From Bimuria novae-zelandiae CBS 107.79 (lineage: Eukaryota > Ascomycota > Dothideomycetes > Pleosporales > Didymosphaeriaceae), in contig ML976670.1 of NCBI GenBank assembly GCA_010015655.1, positions 171,953 through 192,477 of the forward strand: 20,525 bases of DNA. The letters are read 5' to 3'. Of this stretch, positions 1 through 9,649 are shown piece after piece. The notes below the pieces were generated by a model. It saw only the letters and a program-made list of their open reading frames with translations, made no database searches and had not been told where the DNA came from. Position 1 is the first letter of the stretch, and each line of letters begins with the position of its first letter. The position numbers were made by a program, and so were the translations under genes.

Positions 1-469
1 CTTGATCAGTTGTATATATTTGCTGGCAGCGCGCACGGAAGGCCCGGCGGAGTAGCTCGTTGCGCTCGGCCGCAGCTTTTGAAGCTGCCTTTCTGCTCCA
101 ATTAAGTTTGGCCAAGGTCTCCCAGAGGGATGGGATGGAGATCCGCACGTCAAAGTCGTCGTACAAGAAGGCCTGCATCTCGTCCAAATACATGGTTGGT
201 TTGCCCCTGAGGTGTTCGAGCAGCTTATCTCTATGAAACTGACTAAGTATAGGTGGGCGCCCACGCCGAACACCAGGGGGCCCGTATGGCTGGCCAAAGT
301 ACTCCATCGACAATTTAATCCTCCTAGTAGTAGAGCAGGCGACGCCTGTTGTTCTCTGGATTGAGCAATTTGAGTGGCCGGCGGCCAACTTTTCGAGTAC
401 TGCCTGCAGCACCGAGGGCTGCAATCTATGCCCAGTAGGTCTCCCAGGAGTATGAGGCATATTGTTCAT
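1..469 (-). CDS. Tc1/mariner-type transposase, N-terminal part (runs off left edge)
   Basis: An open frame on the minus strand starts at an ATG at 467-469 and stays open for 156 codons to the window edge. The product begins MNNMPHTPGRPTGHRL. Residues about 15-55 look like a helix-turn-helix, residues 68-73 are RRGRPP (the basic GRP linker that joins the two HTH motifs in mariner transposases), and residues about 90-130 fit a second winged HTH ending KLNWSRKAASKAA. A DDE domain should follow beyond the edge. The protein would bind the element's terminal repeats and cut and join DNA. There are no stops or frameshifts and the codons are balanced, so this copy has escaped the heavy mutation seen on the right of the window. 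The family is assigned from architecture and remembered family features. A domesticated gene is possible but less likely. Confidence 0.72.
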   Translation of the reverse strand, partial: MNNMPHTPGRPTGHRLQPSVLQAVLEKLAAGHSNCSIQRTTGVACSTTRRIKLSMEYFGQPYGPPGVRRGRPPILSQFHRDKLLEHLRGKPTMYLDEMQAFLYDDFDVRISIPSLWETLAKLNWSRKAASKAAAERNELLRRAFRARCQQIYTTDQ

Positions 470-545
470 GGGGGCAACGTTGGAGGATAACGTTGTTGGG
501 GTGAGGTTGCCAAATTACCCCACCCGAAGCTAGATCGGATGACTG
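470..545. other. Probable 5' terminal region of the mariner-type element
   Basis: This short leader lies just upstream of the transposase start. It contains an imperfect dyad (GGGGT at 498-502 against ACCCC at 517-521) and short GTTG-rich repeats, as expected of a terminal repeat. The partner repeat would lie beyond the left edge, so the element boundary and target duplication cannot be fixed here. Confidence 0.3.
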
Positions 546-1199
546 ACTAATATTTGTGGGTCGAGCAGGTATTTCCAGAATCATAATAGCACTTGCGTAG
601 CGCGTCTTCTCTTATCGGACTTGGCTCCTTCCATTTACAGCAGCGACTCCGCTTTTCAGCAATGCTCCAAGACGATCCGGTTCGCGACGATGGCAAAACA
701 AGGTACGGTAGCTTCTCAGGCACCTCGACTCTCACACTCCGTTTACATACCCTATAGCGCCCATCCTTTCGAACAAATACCACTCAATGCTAGCCCTAAA
801 TTCTTCGTCTCTGTTGCATGGGTTTCGCGTAATGCGTAGCAAGAATCTGCAGTAATCATATAATGGAAACATCCCAGACGATAACGTGATCCTGTTTTCG
901 CCAAGGGCATACGCAACGAATAGCCATGCAGCCTCCGCAGATGACAAGCCTTCACCAACACCGCCCAGAACGGCAGTAAAATGTTGCGCGTTCTCTTCTA
1001 CGAGGTACAAGACCTGGCTACCTGGTATAGGAAGGTAGGGTTGGCTTTCGATATCAGGAACTGCAGTGGCTTGCATGGCGAGTGTTTTCTCGGACAGATG
1101 CACAATGGAGATGACCGAGGCTGAAGAGAGTATAAGAAGGCAGTGCAGCTTGGGGAATCTGACAGAACTGCAGCATCTCTTTGCGGTGTTTCTAGCACA
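546..1199. other. Intergenic, promoter side of the choice-of-anchor B gene
   Basis: There is no convincing gene here. The open frames on both strands are short or are antisense shadows of the gene that starts at 1200, without recognisable domains. The last 100 bases are the likely core promoter and leader of that gene. Confidence 0.5.
1131..1136 (+). promoter_or_regulatory. TATA-like box upstream of the choice-of-anchor B gene
   Basis: The sequence TATAAG lies 69 bases before the ATG at 1200. The spacing is plausible for a fungal TATA element with a short leader. It rests on the motif alone. Confidence 0.35.
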
Positions 1200-2846
1200 A
1201 TGAAAATCGCCACTCTCGCGGCAGCATTGCTGCCACTTGCCTATGGCTACACCAAGGATGAGTATGACTCTGGCGCTGTTATGGCGAAGATGATGGAGGC
1301 CAAAGAGGTAACAACAGTTTGTTTTTGATGACCTCTGGCTTGTACTGACGCAGTTTAGTCTGCTTGGGCTAGGCAGAAGGCTGCTGGCAAATACGACAAC
1401 AAGAGATGGAAAGGTTTCGACAGACACCGCAAGGATGTCGTCAAGTGCACCAATGGCAAGGCTGTAGCTGTGAAAGGCGACCCCGACCAAACTTACAAGT
1501 GCAAGGATATCGACATGTACGATTTCAAGACGCACGAGGAACTTGGCAGCGTTGGCGGCGAGGGCTCTGGCAGCTGGGGTTGGTCCTACAGGGGCAGAGA
1601 TTTCATTGCAATTGGTCAAACAGATGGTGCCGCGTTCGCTGAGGTCACCAGCAAGGGAAAGCTCGTATATCTTGGACGCCTACCTGCTCAAGCCAGTCCC
1701 GTCATATGGAGAGAGATCAAAGTGAGCGGCGACTACCTCGTCGTGGGCTCAGAAGGAAGGGGCCACAACGTTCAGATCTTTGATCTGAAGAAGCTTTTGA
1801 AGATCAAACCCAAAACGCCGAAAACCTTCTCTACAGCGACCGACCTGACTGGCCTTTTCTCTGACTACCTCGAGATTGGCCGCTCGCACAACGTTGTGGT
1901 TAACTTTGAGAACGGCAATGCATTTGCTGTTGGAGCTCAGCCTCGCAACTCGACTTGCGCGGGAGGCATCATCTTCATCGATATGAGCAACCCAGCCAAG
2001 CCTACCTCTCCCGGTTGCGCCTCCGCAGATGGCTACGTCCACGACGCTCAGTGTGTGATCTACCGCGGCCCGCACCGAAAGTACTGGGGCCGTGAAATTT
2101 GTTACGGCTACAACGAGGACACGCTCACCATCTACGATGTCACCGACAAGACCGGTACCACTGGCAAGATCATTTCCCGCACGCCTTATGTCGGTGCTTC
2201 CTACACACACCAGGGCTGGGTTCTCGACCTCAACTGGCAGACCCACCTCATCATGGACGACGAGCTTGACGAAGGCGAGATCGACCCTGCAGATGCTGCT
2301 CCCGACTCCCCGGCCCTCGACGGTTTCCCTGTGACCTACATTTTCGACATAAAGAACCTCGAGAAGCCTGTGAACACTGGGTAAGTTGTTATTTATCATT
2401 ATCATAGCCCTTTGCAGATCATACGACAAAGGTATCTGATCGACGCGCAGTCTTTTCGTTGAGAAGAATTATACTAATGCAATATGAACAGTTACTACAA
2501 GAGCAAGACTCGCTCCGTAGACCACAACCAGTTCGTCTACGACGGCCTTGCATACCAGTCCAACTACCAAGCCGGCTTGCGCGTGCTCGACGTCTCCAGT
2601 ATCCCACGCGACCCCACCGGCAAGAGCGTCAAGGAGATTGCTTTCTTCGATGTGTACCCGCCGGATGATGACCAGCGTGGAGGCGGTGAAGCACTCTGGG
2701 AAGCGGGAACTTGGTCCCACTACACCTTCCCGAACGGCTGGATTGTCGTGAACACTATCGACCGTGGTGTGTTCGTCGTCAAGCTTAGCAAGTTCAAGGG
2801 CCGGGGTCATGGAAAGCGCTGGGTGAAGCCCAGGACCATCCGGTAG
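1200..2846 (+). CDS. Secreted choice-of-anchor B (LVIVD-type) family protein, three exons
   Basis: Exons are 1200-1307, 1359-2380 and 2492-2846, giving 494 residues. Intron 1 (51 nt) runs GTAACA to TTTAG with a CTGAC branch site. Intron 2 (111 nt) runs GTAAGT to AACAG with CTAAT as branch. The joins keep phase and remove the only internal stops. The start is the first ATG before a clear signal peptide (MKIATLAAALLPLAYG, cleavage after Ala-Tyr-Gly), so the product is probably secreted. The mature part shows family hallmarks: a VVGSEGRGHNVQIFDL stretch, a SHNVVV segment, CAGGIIFIDMSNPAKP, GREICYGYNEDTLTIYDV, and a third-exon motif YQSNYQAGLRVLDVSSIP. These are the blades of a beta-propeller-like fold. 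The biochemical role is not established; some databases name homologues 'regulatory P domain' proteins. The gene is intact and ends 130 bp from the convergent gene at 2977. Confidence 0.85.
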
Positions 2847-2976
2847 ATAGATACGAAGACATGTAAATGAATGACATAGGGTTGATGTAATGGTCTCCCC
2901 ACATGAATATACGCCTTCATATTACCTTACTGCTTCTTTGATGTGCTGATTGGTCCCAAAATTTCCCGACCGAAAT

Positions 2977-3660
2977 TCAGTCCAGTACGATTTGGCGCTT
3001 TTCCTTGATCGTATGTTGCCCGAATGCACAACCTTCCCGAACCCGGTTTTTCTCAAATGTGACCGTGATATTGATCCCTTTCTTCTCCAGTGCGCGCTTT
3101 GTCTCAAGAGTATACCCATGGCCTGACCAACGACTGTTGCGGTAACCCCATACCGAGCAGCGAGCCTTGATATGAAGCTCTGCGAGCGAAGGAAGCTCAA
3201 ATTTCCTGGTCGTGGAATCAGTACAATAAGGAAAATCGTAACCGATCCAGGTGCCCGCCGGAGGTTTGAGGCCAAGCGATATGAACTGTCCGCAGTGGTA
3301 GAGCACTTCGACGCGCAGTGTTGCAATATACGGCGGGGCCGTCGTGGCAAGCCAGTCCTCGAGATGCGAAAGGCACTGGAATTTGAAAGTGGCCATGTCG
3401 AAGGGAAGGCGTCGTGTGTCGTTGTATAATTGCCGGCAGACACGGAGTAGGGCAAAAGGGTAGCGCCTCCTGCGCAGCGCGGTCGGCCAACCTTCTGGAG
3501 CTTCTTCGTATGCGGTTGCTCTCCTCACGCAAACACTGTCCCATCGCGCTTTCCACTTCCACACTATTTCGCGAAAGACCAAATCGTAGATGATATTTCG
3601 AATTTCCGCTGGGAGACAAAGCAGCATTGCCTTGCTCCTCTTCTGAGCTCTAAGGGTCAT
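2977..3660 (-). CDS. 2EXR / F-box-like LPAEIRN family protein
   Basis: Single exon of 227 residues. The N-terminus carries LLCLPAEIRNIIYDLVF (residues 13-29), the hallmark of a large fungal family related to F-box modules and known as the 2EXR domain. It is followed by LLRVCRQLYNDTRRLPF (about residues 71-87), the second conserved block of that family. The rest (CLSHLEDWLATT, then PSLAELHIKARCSVWGY) resembles the loose C-terminal region of these proteins. In other fungi such proteins are mostly uncharacterised; a role as a substrate adaptor is inference. No signal peptide or membrane segment is visible. The gene converges on the choice-of-anchor B gene with only 130 bp between stops, so the two share 3' flanks. 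The frame is undamaged, but the family is full of lineage-specific paralogues and pseudogenes, so expression is not assured. Confidence 0.7.
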   Translation of the reverse strand: MTLRAQKRSKAMLLCLPAEIRNIIYDLVFREIVWKWKARWDSVCVRRATAYEEAPEGWPTALRRRRYPFALLRVCRQLYNDTRRLPFDMATFKFQCLSHLEDWLATTAPPYIATLRVEVLYHCGQFISLGLKPPAGTWIGYDFPYCTDSTTRKFELPSLAELHIKARCSVWGYRNSRWSGHGYTLETKRALEKKGINITVTFEKNRVREGCAFGQHTIKEKRQIVLD

Positions 3661-4656
3661 CAGCGATCAGCAATACTTCGCTAGGTTTAAAATTGGTCAA
3701 CCTTACTTGACAATGGAATTATGCTTGCGGGCCTGGGTTGCATCTATGGGGATTGAGGGTACAGTGCGCCGTTCCCGCAATTGGAGGTTGAACTGTTCCG
3801 GCATGGTGGCTGCGATTCAAGTACGGAGGGAGAGTATAGCCAGACAGGAAGAATAAATGTTAACTACAGCCTCAGCATCGGGAAGGCGCCCTGACCTCGC
3901 ACGGGCACCATCATCTTTGGTAAACGACAGCCCTCACTGGCGGTTCCAAGATTTGCAAGGTCGAAATCAACGATCAACGTTATATCGACAAGAAATGATT
4001 TACTGTCGCGGTGAGCAGAGCGGACAGTACGCAGTGGAAAAGATTATGGGATTGAACTGAGGTTGTACTATCTGGGAGCTACAGAAGGTATAGGTGCGCA
4101 GGCACAAACAACGCTAGTCCTAGATAGGTGGAAGGTAATTCACAACCACGTCATGGTAGGAGCAACTATCCTCTAAGGTAAGAGCCATAAACCGTGGCAT
4201 TTACATAAACGCGCGCTAGCCTGCGAGGCTGCTGTCACAATTGAGCATGGACAACTCGTCCCGAGCCCACTCTTCCAACCCAGGAGCATCGCTTATGAGC
4301 GTAGCTGACCTTTAGTTGACCGTGTTGTCCGAGGGTGACCATACGGGAAAGATAGATACACCACATCTAACAAATGCATGAGTAATCACGACTACAGAAA
4401 GTATGAGGCGTGTAGTAACTTATCTCGCTACCTACCAAGGCTCTACGCCATATGTTAAACTGATGCCGGTTCCACTGCACAATGCTAGCCAATAACGCTT
4501 CACCGGGAGCTCTACAAAACCCCCCACCGTCCTCTCTCTAGCGGAGCGGCCCATCGTGCGAAGTACCGCCATTGGCCCCGCATCAGAAAGCGTCCAAGTA
4601 TGGATCCTCTTCCCCACAGAACCCCTTGTCCACGATGTTCCAGAGGCGTACTATCA
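3661..4656. other. Intergenic, no gene recognised
   Basis: About 1 kb of mixed composition. The longest plus-strand frame (3857-4060, 67 codons) has no recognisable motif. I saw no tRNA-like cloverleaf, no long repeat and no transposase remnant. A reverse CCAAT box (ATTGG near 4572) lies toward the GST pseudogene. Confidence 0.5.
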
Positions 4657-4688
4657 GTAATCACATTATGCTTACACGTTGTGATTAC
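4657..4688. promoter_or_regulatory. Dyad GTAATCAC / GTGATTAC upstream of the GST pseudogene
   Basis: Two perfect 8-bp half-sites in inverted orientation (4657-4664 and 4681-4688) are separated by 16 bases and lie about 40-70 bases before the GST start. This would suit a dimeric transcription factor, but no specific factor is recognised and chance is possible. Confidence 0.25.
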
Positions 4689-4726
4689 TCCACCACAAGT
4701 ATCCGCAATCAAACCTCAACCTACCT

Positions 4727-5460
4727 ATGGTAGATATACCATAACCCTCTGGTTCCTCCAAGCCTCCCGCTGCATCCGCATCGCCTAGCTCCTCGAGGAG
4801 CTCGGTCTCCCCTACGACCTAAAATTGCAAACCGCCTAGCCAACTCGACTGCCCCCGAGGAATTCAAAGCGTCCTCCAGAAACCCGCAGGAAAGTTTCCC
4901 ACGCTGAAGGACGGCAAGCAGGTCGTGTATGAAAGCGGCGCTATTACTGAGCACGCATTCCCGTCTCTTTCCCCGCCCTGATGGGTTGGCAAAGGGTTGC
5001 ATATACTGACCAGAGGAGTAGGTATCTGTGCGAGCACTACGACAAAGAGAATAGATTTCTTCCGAAAGATACGGCTCAGCGCATCAAGGTTCTGCAATGG
5101 ATCCACGCGGCGGAATGCACGTTCTTGGTGCATGGCCTCGCGATCGCGTACGCGCGGGGCACTTTCCCTTCGTCTGCTCCTCCCGACGTCGTTGCCCAGA
5201 CAGAAAAAGGGCTCGCGGTAAACATGCAGAAGGACCTCGACTAGCTGGAGACTGAGCTGTCCTTCTCGGCGGGAAAGTTTCTGTGCGGAGAAGAAGTGAC
5301 GGCCGTGGATACCATGATGCAGTTCAGTATCGATTTTATCATGACGATGAAGTTGGGGACTGATGGGAAGGAGTGGCTGAATATACAGGGGTGGCTGAAG
5401 GCGTGTAAGGAGACCGGGACGTATAGGAAGGCGGTGGAGAAGAGTGGGTATCAGTTGTAA
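4727..5460 (+). pseudogene. Glutathione S-transferase pseudogene (two exons)
   Basis: Translation in several frames gives an almost complete GST. The N-terminal thioredoxin-like part shows ITLWFLQASRCIRIA then LLEELGLPYDLK, and later GKFPTLKDGKQVVYESGAIT (the ESGAI glutathione-binding motif). The alpha-helical C-terminal domain runs from YLCEHYDKENRFLPKD to the TAA at 5458-5460. It is broken by TAG codons at 4786-4788 and 4837-4839, a frameshift near 4740, another between 4840 and 4851, a one-base loss near 4887, and an in-frame TAG at 5242-5244. An intron is still recognisable at 4951-5021, with a TACTGAC branch site and a GTAG acceptor but a GC donor (GCACGC). It sits exactly between ESGAITE and YLCEHYD. 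A working copy would conjugate glutathione to electrophiles in the cytosol. At least one TAG sits where family members have Trp, which fits a G-to-A change. Confidence 0.8.
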
Positions 5461-5929
5461 ATGCCATCTTGAAGCTGTACGAGAGGTGCCTAAGTTTGAG
5501 TCATCTACTGTATGCGCGTACCTACCTATGAGATCCATGGAAGTCTTGGTCATAGATTCCAGTTGTTTCTAAGTGGTGAGGGCGGCGTGGGAGACGAACC
5601 TTGGGAAGGCGCAGTGACTGAACCAAAAAGGGCGTAGTACGCCACACGTAAGCCGTGTCGCCGGAAATATGGCTATTTAAACTCCTCTTCGTCGAACGTG
5701 GATTGAAGACTTCACTACAACTTAAGAAAACGCAGTCGCCTCCGAGGCGCCGATTCGAGCGCATTCCGCGCGACTTGGAGAAGCTGCCGTGTGAGCTCCA
5801 CGAAGGTAACTTGTCTCCCATTCCTAGTGCATCTCCAAAATTAAACCTCCGACTCCAGGATTACAGTCAGCCACCTCAATGTACAATTCGGTGTTGAAAA
5901 CCCTACAGAGATCAGTGACTTACATCTGA
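5461..5929. other. Intergenic, or unrecognised first exon(s) of the following pseudogene
   Basis: A plus-strand frame at 5655-5897 has no known motif. An acceptor-like CTCCAG near 5860 hints that upstream exons of the gene at 5930 may lie here, but I could not tie them to it in frame. Confidence 0.3.
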
Positions 5930-7391
5930 ATGGAGTTCATGCTGACGCGCACAACGACAGGCGTCCTCTGTGAACTCGAGTTCAAGCAGCTAATCCGCCT
6001 CCCCAAAATCGCCGGACCCCGACTTACCTGGTCACTCTCAAACAGCCTCACGCCATGGGGTGCATGGTTCCGCGACGCCGAAATGGTGCACGAGGGCAAC
6101 AACTCCTCGACCTCACCGACCGCGTTAGAGAACATTGTCAACTTCTGTTTCCCTTCTTGAACTACCAGAGTGCGCATTGAAATGTTCATGGTCCTACCAA
6201 TGGAACCATAATTTGACTGATTCTGCTTCGCTGTCAGTTCACTGGCGTAATACCATCAACGAAACGATAGCTGACAGCGTTGGCCATGCGTTTGACACAG
6301 AATTTACAACGCATATTCGGCCGTGGGTAGCGGCACTGAAAGACATTCATGGTGATAGAGCCGGGATTCTCGACAGGATGCGAGACGTAGCTACTCGTCG
6401 GAACCTCTCGATCGAGGAAATGTCGACTTTTGTCGAGATGTGTCAAGAGCTTCGGTGAATTATGGTACGTAAGATGCAGGCAAGAAGCTCCAGGGTGGCT
6501 CGAGAACCTTGGGCCAGTCCTGGGGGTGCATTGGAAGCACTCCCTCCTCGGATGTTTCTGACTGACTCTTGTCTTTAGGCAGAAGCTCTTGCAGCGGAGC
6601 TGAACCTCCTCGTTGATATGTACGAAAAGCATCCGACACGGTTGAAGCAGCCTTTCGCACCGCAGACTCGTCGGTACAATGAGAAGCAAGTACCGAACGG
6701 GTTACGTATGGACGCCCGCAAAATCCAGCGTCTTGCGAAGAATGGTCGCGGGTGTCACCCCGTGTCCAACTCGATTCAGATACCAGTTTCCAGCATTAGT
6801 CTCGTATGACTATTGCATATAATTGTGTGTGGCGGTACTTCCAAAGCGTGAAACGGTAAGCTGTACAGTGAAAAGGATCCTCAGATCTGTAGGCATTGCG
6901 TGTCTTGAGAAGTTTGGGATAGGCGATGGTCGCTGGACATAAGCTGACTGACATATCTTGTAGAAAAATATATCGACAGCTGTATCAGCAAATTTCCATC
7001 TTATTTCCGCGAGGCCTTCGTGGGTGCCTGCCACAGCAGTCGATACCGACCCAATGATCAACATCGTGGACGCTCTGCAAGCACTCGGCGTGGATGAAGT
7101 CAGCCTGGCAAACAAGCGGTATCTGGACCAGCGAAGGCATTATGGCCCGCATGACCAGTTTAAGCTGAAGTAGCTAGATGCTTTCTCAACCGTGCGTTGG
7201 ACCCAGGCTATTCATTGAATTGGCTAAAGCCAGCTAATTGTGACATCTAGGTCCTGGCATGGATGGAGGAGACATTCCCAGAGGTTGTTGAGGAAGTCCG
7301 GGGCGGCGAATGGGCTGAGAAACATCGGCATCGACCGGTTAAGAAAGCGCAATATACGGGGCCGAGACAGAAGTTTGATGACGTGCTGTAG
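5930..7391 (+). pseudogene. Unidentified multi-exon gene with frameshift and two nonsense codons
   Basis: I do not recognise the protein family. Five blocks read as one protein when spliced. Block 1 runs from about 5930 to 6168 and contains GPRLTWSLSNSLTPWGAWF; it shifts frame near 6100. Block 2 is 6238-6464 with HWRNTINETIADSVGHAF. Block 3 is 6579-6803 with AEALAAELNLLVDMYEKHP. Block 4 is 6964-7191 with DALQALGVDEVSLANKRYL. Block 5 is 7251-7391 with MEETFPEVVEEVR, ending in TAG. The introns have good signals: GTGCGC at 6169 to TCAG, GTACGT at 6465 to TTTAG, GTATGA at 6804 to TGTAG, and GTGCGT at 7192 to TCTAG, with CTGAC or CTAAT branch sites and matching phases. The model is broken only by the frameshift, a TGA at 6456-6458 and a TAG at 7171-7173. 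No signal peptide or membrane segment is visible. It is probably a recently dead soluble protein gene. Confidence 0.55.
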
Positions 7392-8265
7392 GCTAAGGTA
7401 CCTCAGAAGGCACAGTAGGTAGACGTGGTCTCGAAGACACGTCTGCGAACTGGAATGCTGACCAAGCAGAGTTGCACACGGTTGATATGTAGAGCGGCAG
7501 TCTTAGACTCAGTAGACGTCCCGATATAAAATCGAATGTATGCTGATATCGCTGGGCATCACTGTTAATGCAGTCAATGTTACCTATCCTGAAAGGCTGT
7601 TTTGATCCGATCTTGCAATGGTTGCTACGATTATTCAGGGGATGCACGGGCACTTTGATGCATCAAAGGGTCCTTGAATGACCTCCAAATGCAACGAGCT
7701 TGTTGACAGGAAGTTCGTCGAGGATGATATGCGCGATATCTTTCCAAAAATCCCATTGTGGCCTCGATTTGACTGCTAAGCTGATAGCGTCCAACTACCA
7801 AATGAGAGTATCGTAAAGAATCCAGGCCTGTTCACGAAATGATGGTGGGTCTAGGATGAAGCGGAACGGCCTAGGCAACGACACATTCGCGAAATTTCTG
7901 GAAATGAAAACAGAAACAGGCAGGTGTGCGGTTCGCTTGGATGGCTCGCGCGCCCAGGTTCTGCCAATGATCATATCGAAGGTATTGATGTTCAAGCCAG
8001 AAAAAGATGCAGAGGACCGGAGAAAAGGCCTAACAATGAGAATGAAATTATCCTGGCAGGCTGTACGAATTGAAAGAACCCTAGTTGTTGCGGCATCTTG
8101 ACCCGAAGCTGATCGTGAAAATGGTGTTGTACAAATATCGCTGTATCCGTGCTATCTCACGCAACCCCGATTAGGGAAGCGACTCATCTCAATTTTGAAA
8201 CTCCTGAAAGGCTGCCGACCGGGATTGGCTGGCTCTTCCCAAAACCGTACAAAGAGACCTGATCT
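7392..8265. other. Intergenic, including the 3' flank of THO1
   Basis: No gene is recognised. A plus-strand frame of 81 codons (7856-8101) lacks any known motif and sits where the THO1 3' untranslated region may extend, so I do not call it. No long repeat is visible. Confidence 0.45.
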
Positions 8266-9156
8266 TCAAGAGGCAGCTGCCGGCTTCGTCCATTTAGCCT
8301 TCCTCGCTTCGGCTCGCTCGCGGTCTGCAGCGCTCATCCAGTTGCCTCCATTGTCATTGCGTCTGTCGTCTCTCCTGTTGTCCCATCTCCTGTCGCCATC
8401 ACGGTTGCCTCCACGTCCCTCGCGGGGTTCACGGGGTCCGCGGTTTCCGCTAGTGCGGCCACCACCACGACGCTTGTTCCTTCCGCTGTCCTCATTGTCA
8501 TCTCGTCCTCGCTTGCGCTCTTTGCGCTCGCGCTCGGGAAGAGCCTCGTCCAGGCCCTTGGGCGGCCCAACCTCACCAAACTTCTTTGCGCGCTCGAGCT
8601 TCTTAAGAGTCTCGTCGCTGTCGACCTTGAGTCCGAACTTCTCAGCGCGCTTCTTGCGCTTTTCAATCTCAGCATCGAGGTCGGTCGCTGCGAGGCCCGC
8701 TGCGTAGCTTGGAGCGGGCTCCTTTGGCTCTTCATCCTTCGCTTCTGCGCTACCCTCTTTCTCCTCGCCGGGTGGCTTAACCGACAAGTCGTCGGTCTTC
8801 GACGGGTCTATGTCAGCTTTCTGATTAGGCACCGTCTGCGGGTTCGGTGGCTGTCCGGTGCCGCCGGCCTTTGTCTTTGTGACCGCATCCGGCTCTGTGA
8901 CGACGGCTGAGGGAGGGACGCTGGTCTCGGCCGGCTTGTCGCCCTTGCTCGCATCTGCTGTAGCGTCCTCATCATCCCAGTCAATCTCGTCTTCAGGATG
9001 CGCACTCGCTTGCGCAGGCGCAGCGTCGGTCGGCTTCTTCTCGTCATCCTTGGTGAGACGGTCCACCATCTCTGCCTTCTTGCCTGCAGCGGAAAGGCCG
9101 CGCTCCCTAAGCAGGGCCTGGAGCTCGTCGTTCTTCAGTTTCGAGTAGTTGGACAT
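8266..9156 (-). CDS. THO1: SAP-domain mRNA-export protein, THO1/SARNP (CIP29) orthologue
   Basis: Single exon, 296 residues, starting MSNYSKLKNDELQALL. Residues 4-35 form a SAP domain (YSKLKNDELQ, LLRERGLSAAGKKAEMVDRL), a helix-extended loop-helix motif that binds DNA. A long acidic, Pro/Ala-rich linker follows (EIDWDDEDAT near 57-66). Residues about 160-198 match the Tho1/MOS11 C-terminal motif: the two conserved repeats are DAEIEKRKKRAEKFGL and LKKLERAKKFG. Residues about 229-270 are RGG/RD-rich, as in RNA-binding tails. In yeast THO1 and human SARNP the family acts in the nucleus, where co-transcriptional RNP assembly is linked to export through the UAP56/Sub2 helicase. The length, domain order and undamaged frame indicate a functional gene. 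The ATG at 9154-9156 is chosen because the SAP domain begins directly after it. Confidence 0.9.
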   Translation of the reverse strand: MSNYSKLKNDELQALLRERGLSAAGKKAEMVDRLTKDDEKKPTDAAPAQASAHPEDEIDWDDEDATADASKGDKPAETSVPPSAVVTEPDAVTKTKAGGTGQPPNPQTVPNQKADIDPSKTDDLSVKPPGEEKEGSAEAKDEEPKEPAPSYAAGLAATDLDAEIEKRKKRAEKFGLKVDSDETLKKLERAKKFGEVGPPKGLDEALPERERKERKRGRDDNEDSGRNKRRGGGRTSGNRGPREPREGRGGNRDGDRRWDNRRDDRRNDNGGNWMSAADRERAEARKAKWTKPAAAS

Positions 9157-9504
9157 GTTGGGCGAGTGTCAGCAGGTTGGGGATACCGTGGTCGTCGATA
9201 AGGCGCGACTGCAAGTGAGACGCGTCGCGAAAGGGGCTATCCGTCGCAAGTTACGGCGGCGCAAGGTATAGCTCGATGGGTATATCGTGCAAGTAAGAGC
9301 ACGGCAGCAACAAATAGTCGGATTTATGAGGCGCGACACCGTGTTCGAGTGGGGGGAAGATTGGGTTGTGAAGCTCGACACGTAGGTAAGAGAGGTAGAA
9401 GCGAGGGCGCATCATGCCAAGCCATTAGCCAATGCGCTGCTTATGTAAAGTCCTGGGCAACCTTGCACCACCTCACTCCATTCATCTGAGCTTCCAATGG
9501 AGTT
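9157..9504. other. THO1 upstream region
   Basis: This is the promoter side of THO1, transcribed leftward. A minus-strand frame of 70 codons (9169-9381) ends 12 bases before the THO1 ATG. It could be an upstream ORF in the leader, but it has no recognisable domain. Confidence 0.4.
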
Positions 9505-9649
9505 CTCAACACCAGAGTTGGCAACAAGCAAGCGATAGGCAGATTGATTACTATATTGAGCGTTGAAAGATCACCCTTAGGTCCGTGCCATTTCTAATCT
9601 GGTAAACAATCTGCCTATCGCTTGCTTGTTGCCAACTCTACTCAACACC
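9505..9649. mobile_element. 127-bp MITE (9514-9640) with 9-bp target-site duplication
   Basis: A 33-base arm at 9514-9546 (beginning AGAGTTGGCAACAAGCAAGC) is repeated perfectly in inverted orientation at 9607-9639, with 60 bases between. The element is flanked on both sides by the identical 9-mer CTCAACACC (9505-9513 and 9641-9649); the match can be stretched to 10 bases with the following A, which leaves a one-base uncertainty in the ends. There is no coding capacity. The perfect arms and intact duplication mark a young, non-autonomous DNA transposon. A 9-bp duplication suggests mobilisation by a Mutator-like transposase, or a hAT transposase if the true duplication is 8 bp. No such transposase is in this window. 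Confidence 0.8.

Noticed and set aside
732..1619. 295-codon minus-strand open frame
   Set aside because: It is antisense to exons 1-2 and the intron of the choice-of-anchor B gene, and its product has no recognisable domain.
1749..2429. 226-codon minus-strand open frame
   Set aside because: Antisense shadow of exon 2 of the choice-of-anchor B gene, which has strong family motifs in the other direction.
2381..2491. Micro-exon inside intron 2 of the choice-of-anchor B gene (acceptor near 2418, donor near 2432)
   Set aside because: A 14-base exon would break the phase; the single intron keeps the conserved protein text.
7856..8101. 81-codon plus-strand frame
   Set aside because: No recognisable motif; probably the 3' flank of THO1 read from the other strand.
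9169..9381. 70-codon frame just upstream of THO1, ending in a Ser/Thr-rich tail
   Set aside because: No homology is recognised. It may be an upstream ORF or chance, with nothing to separate these.
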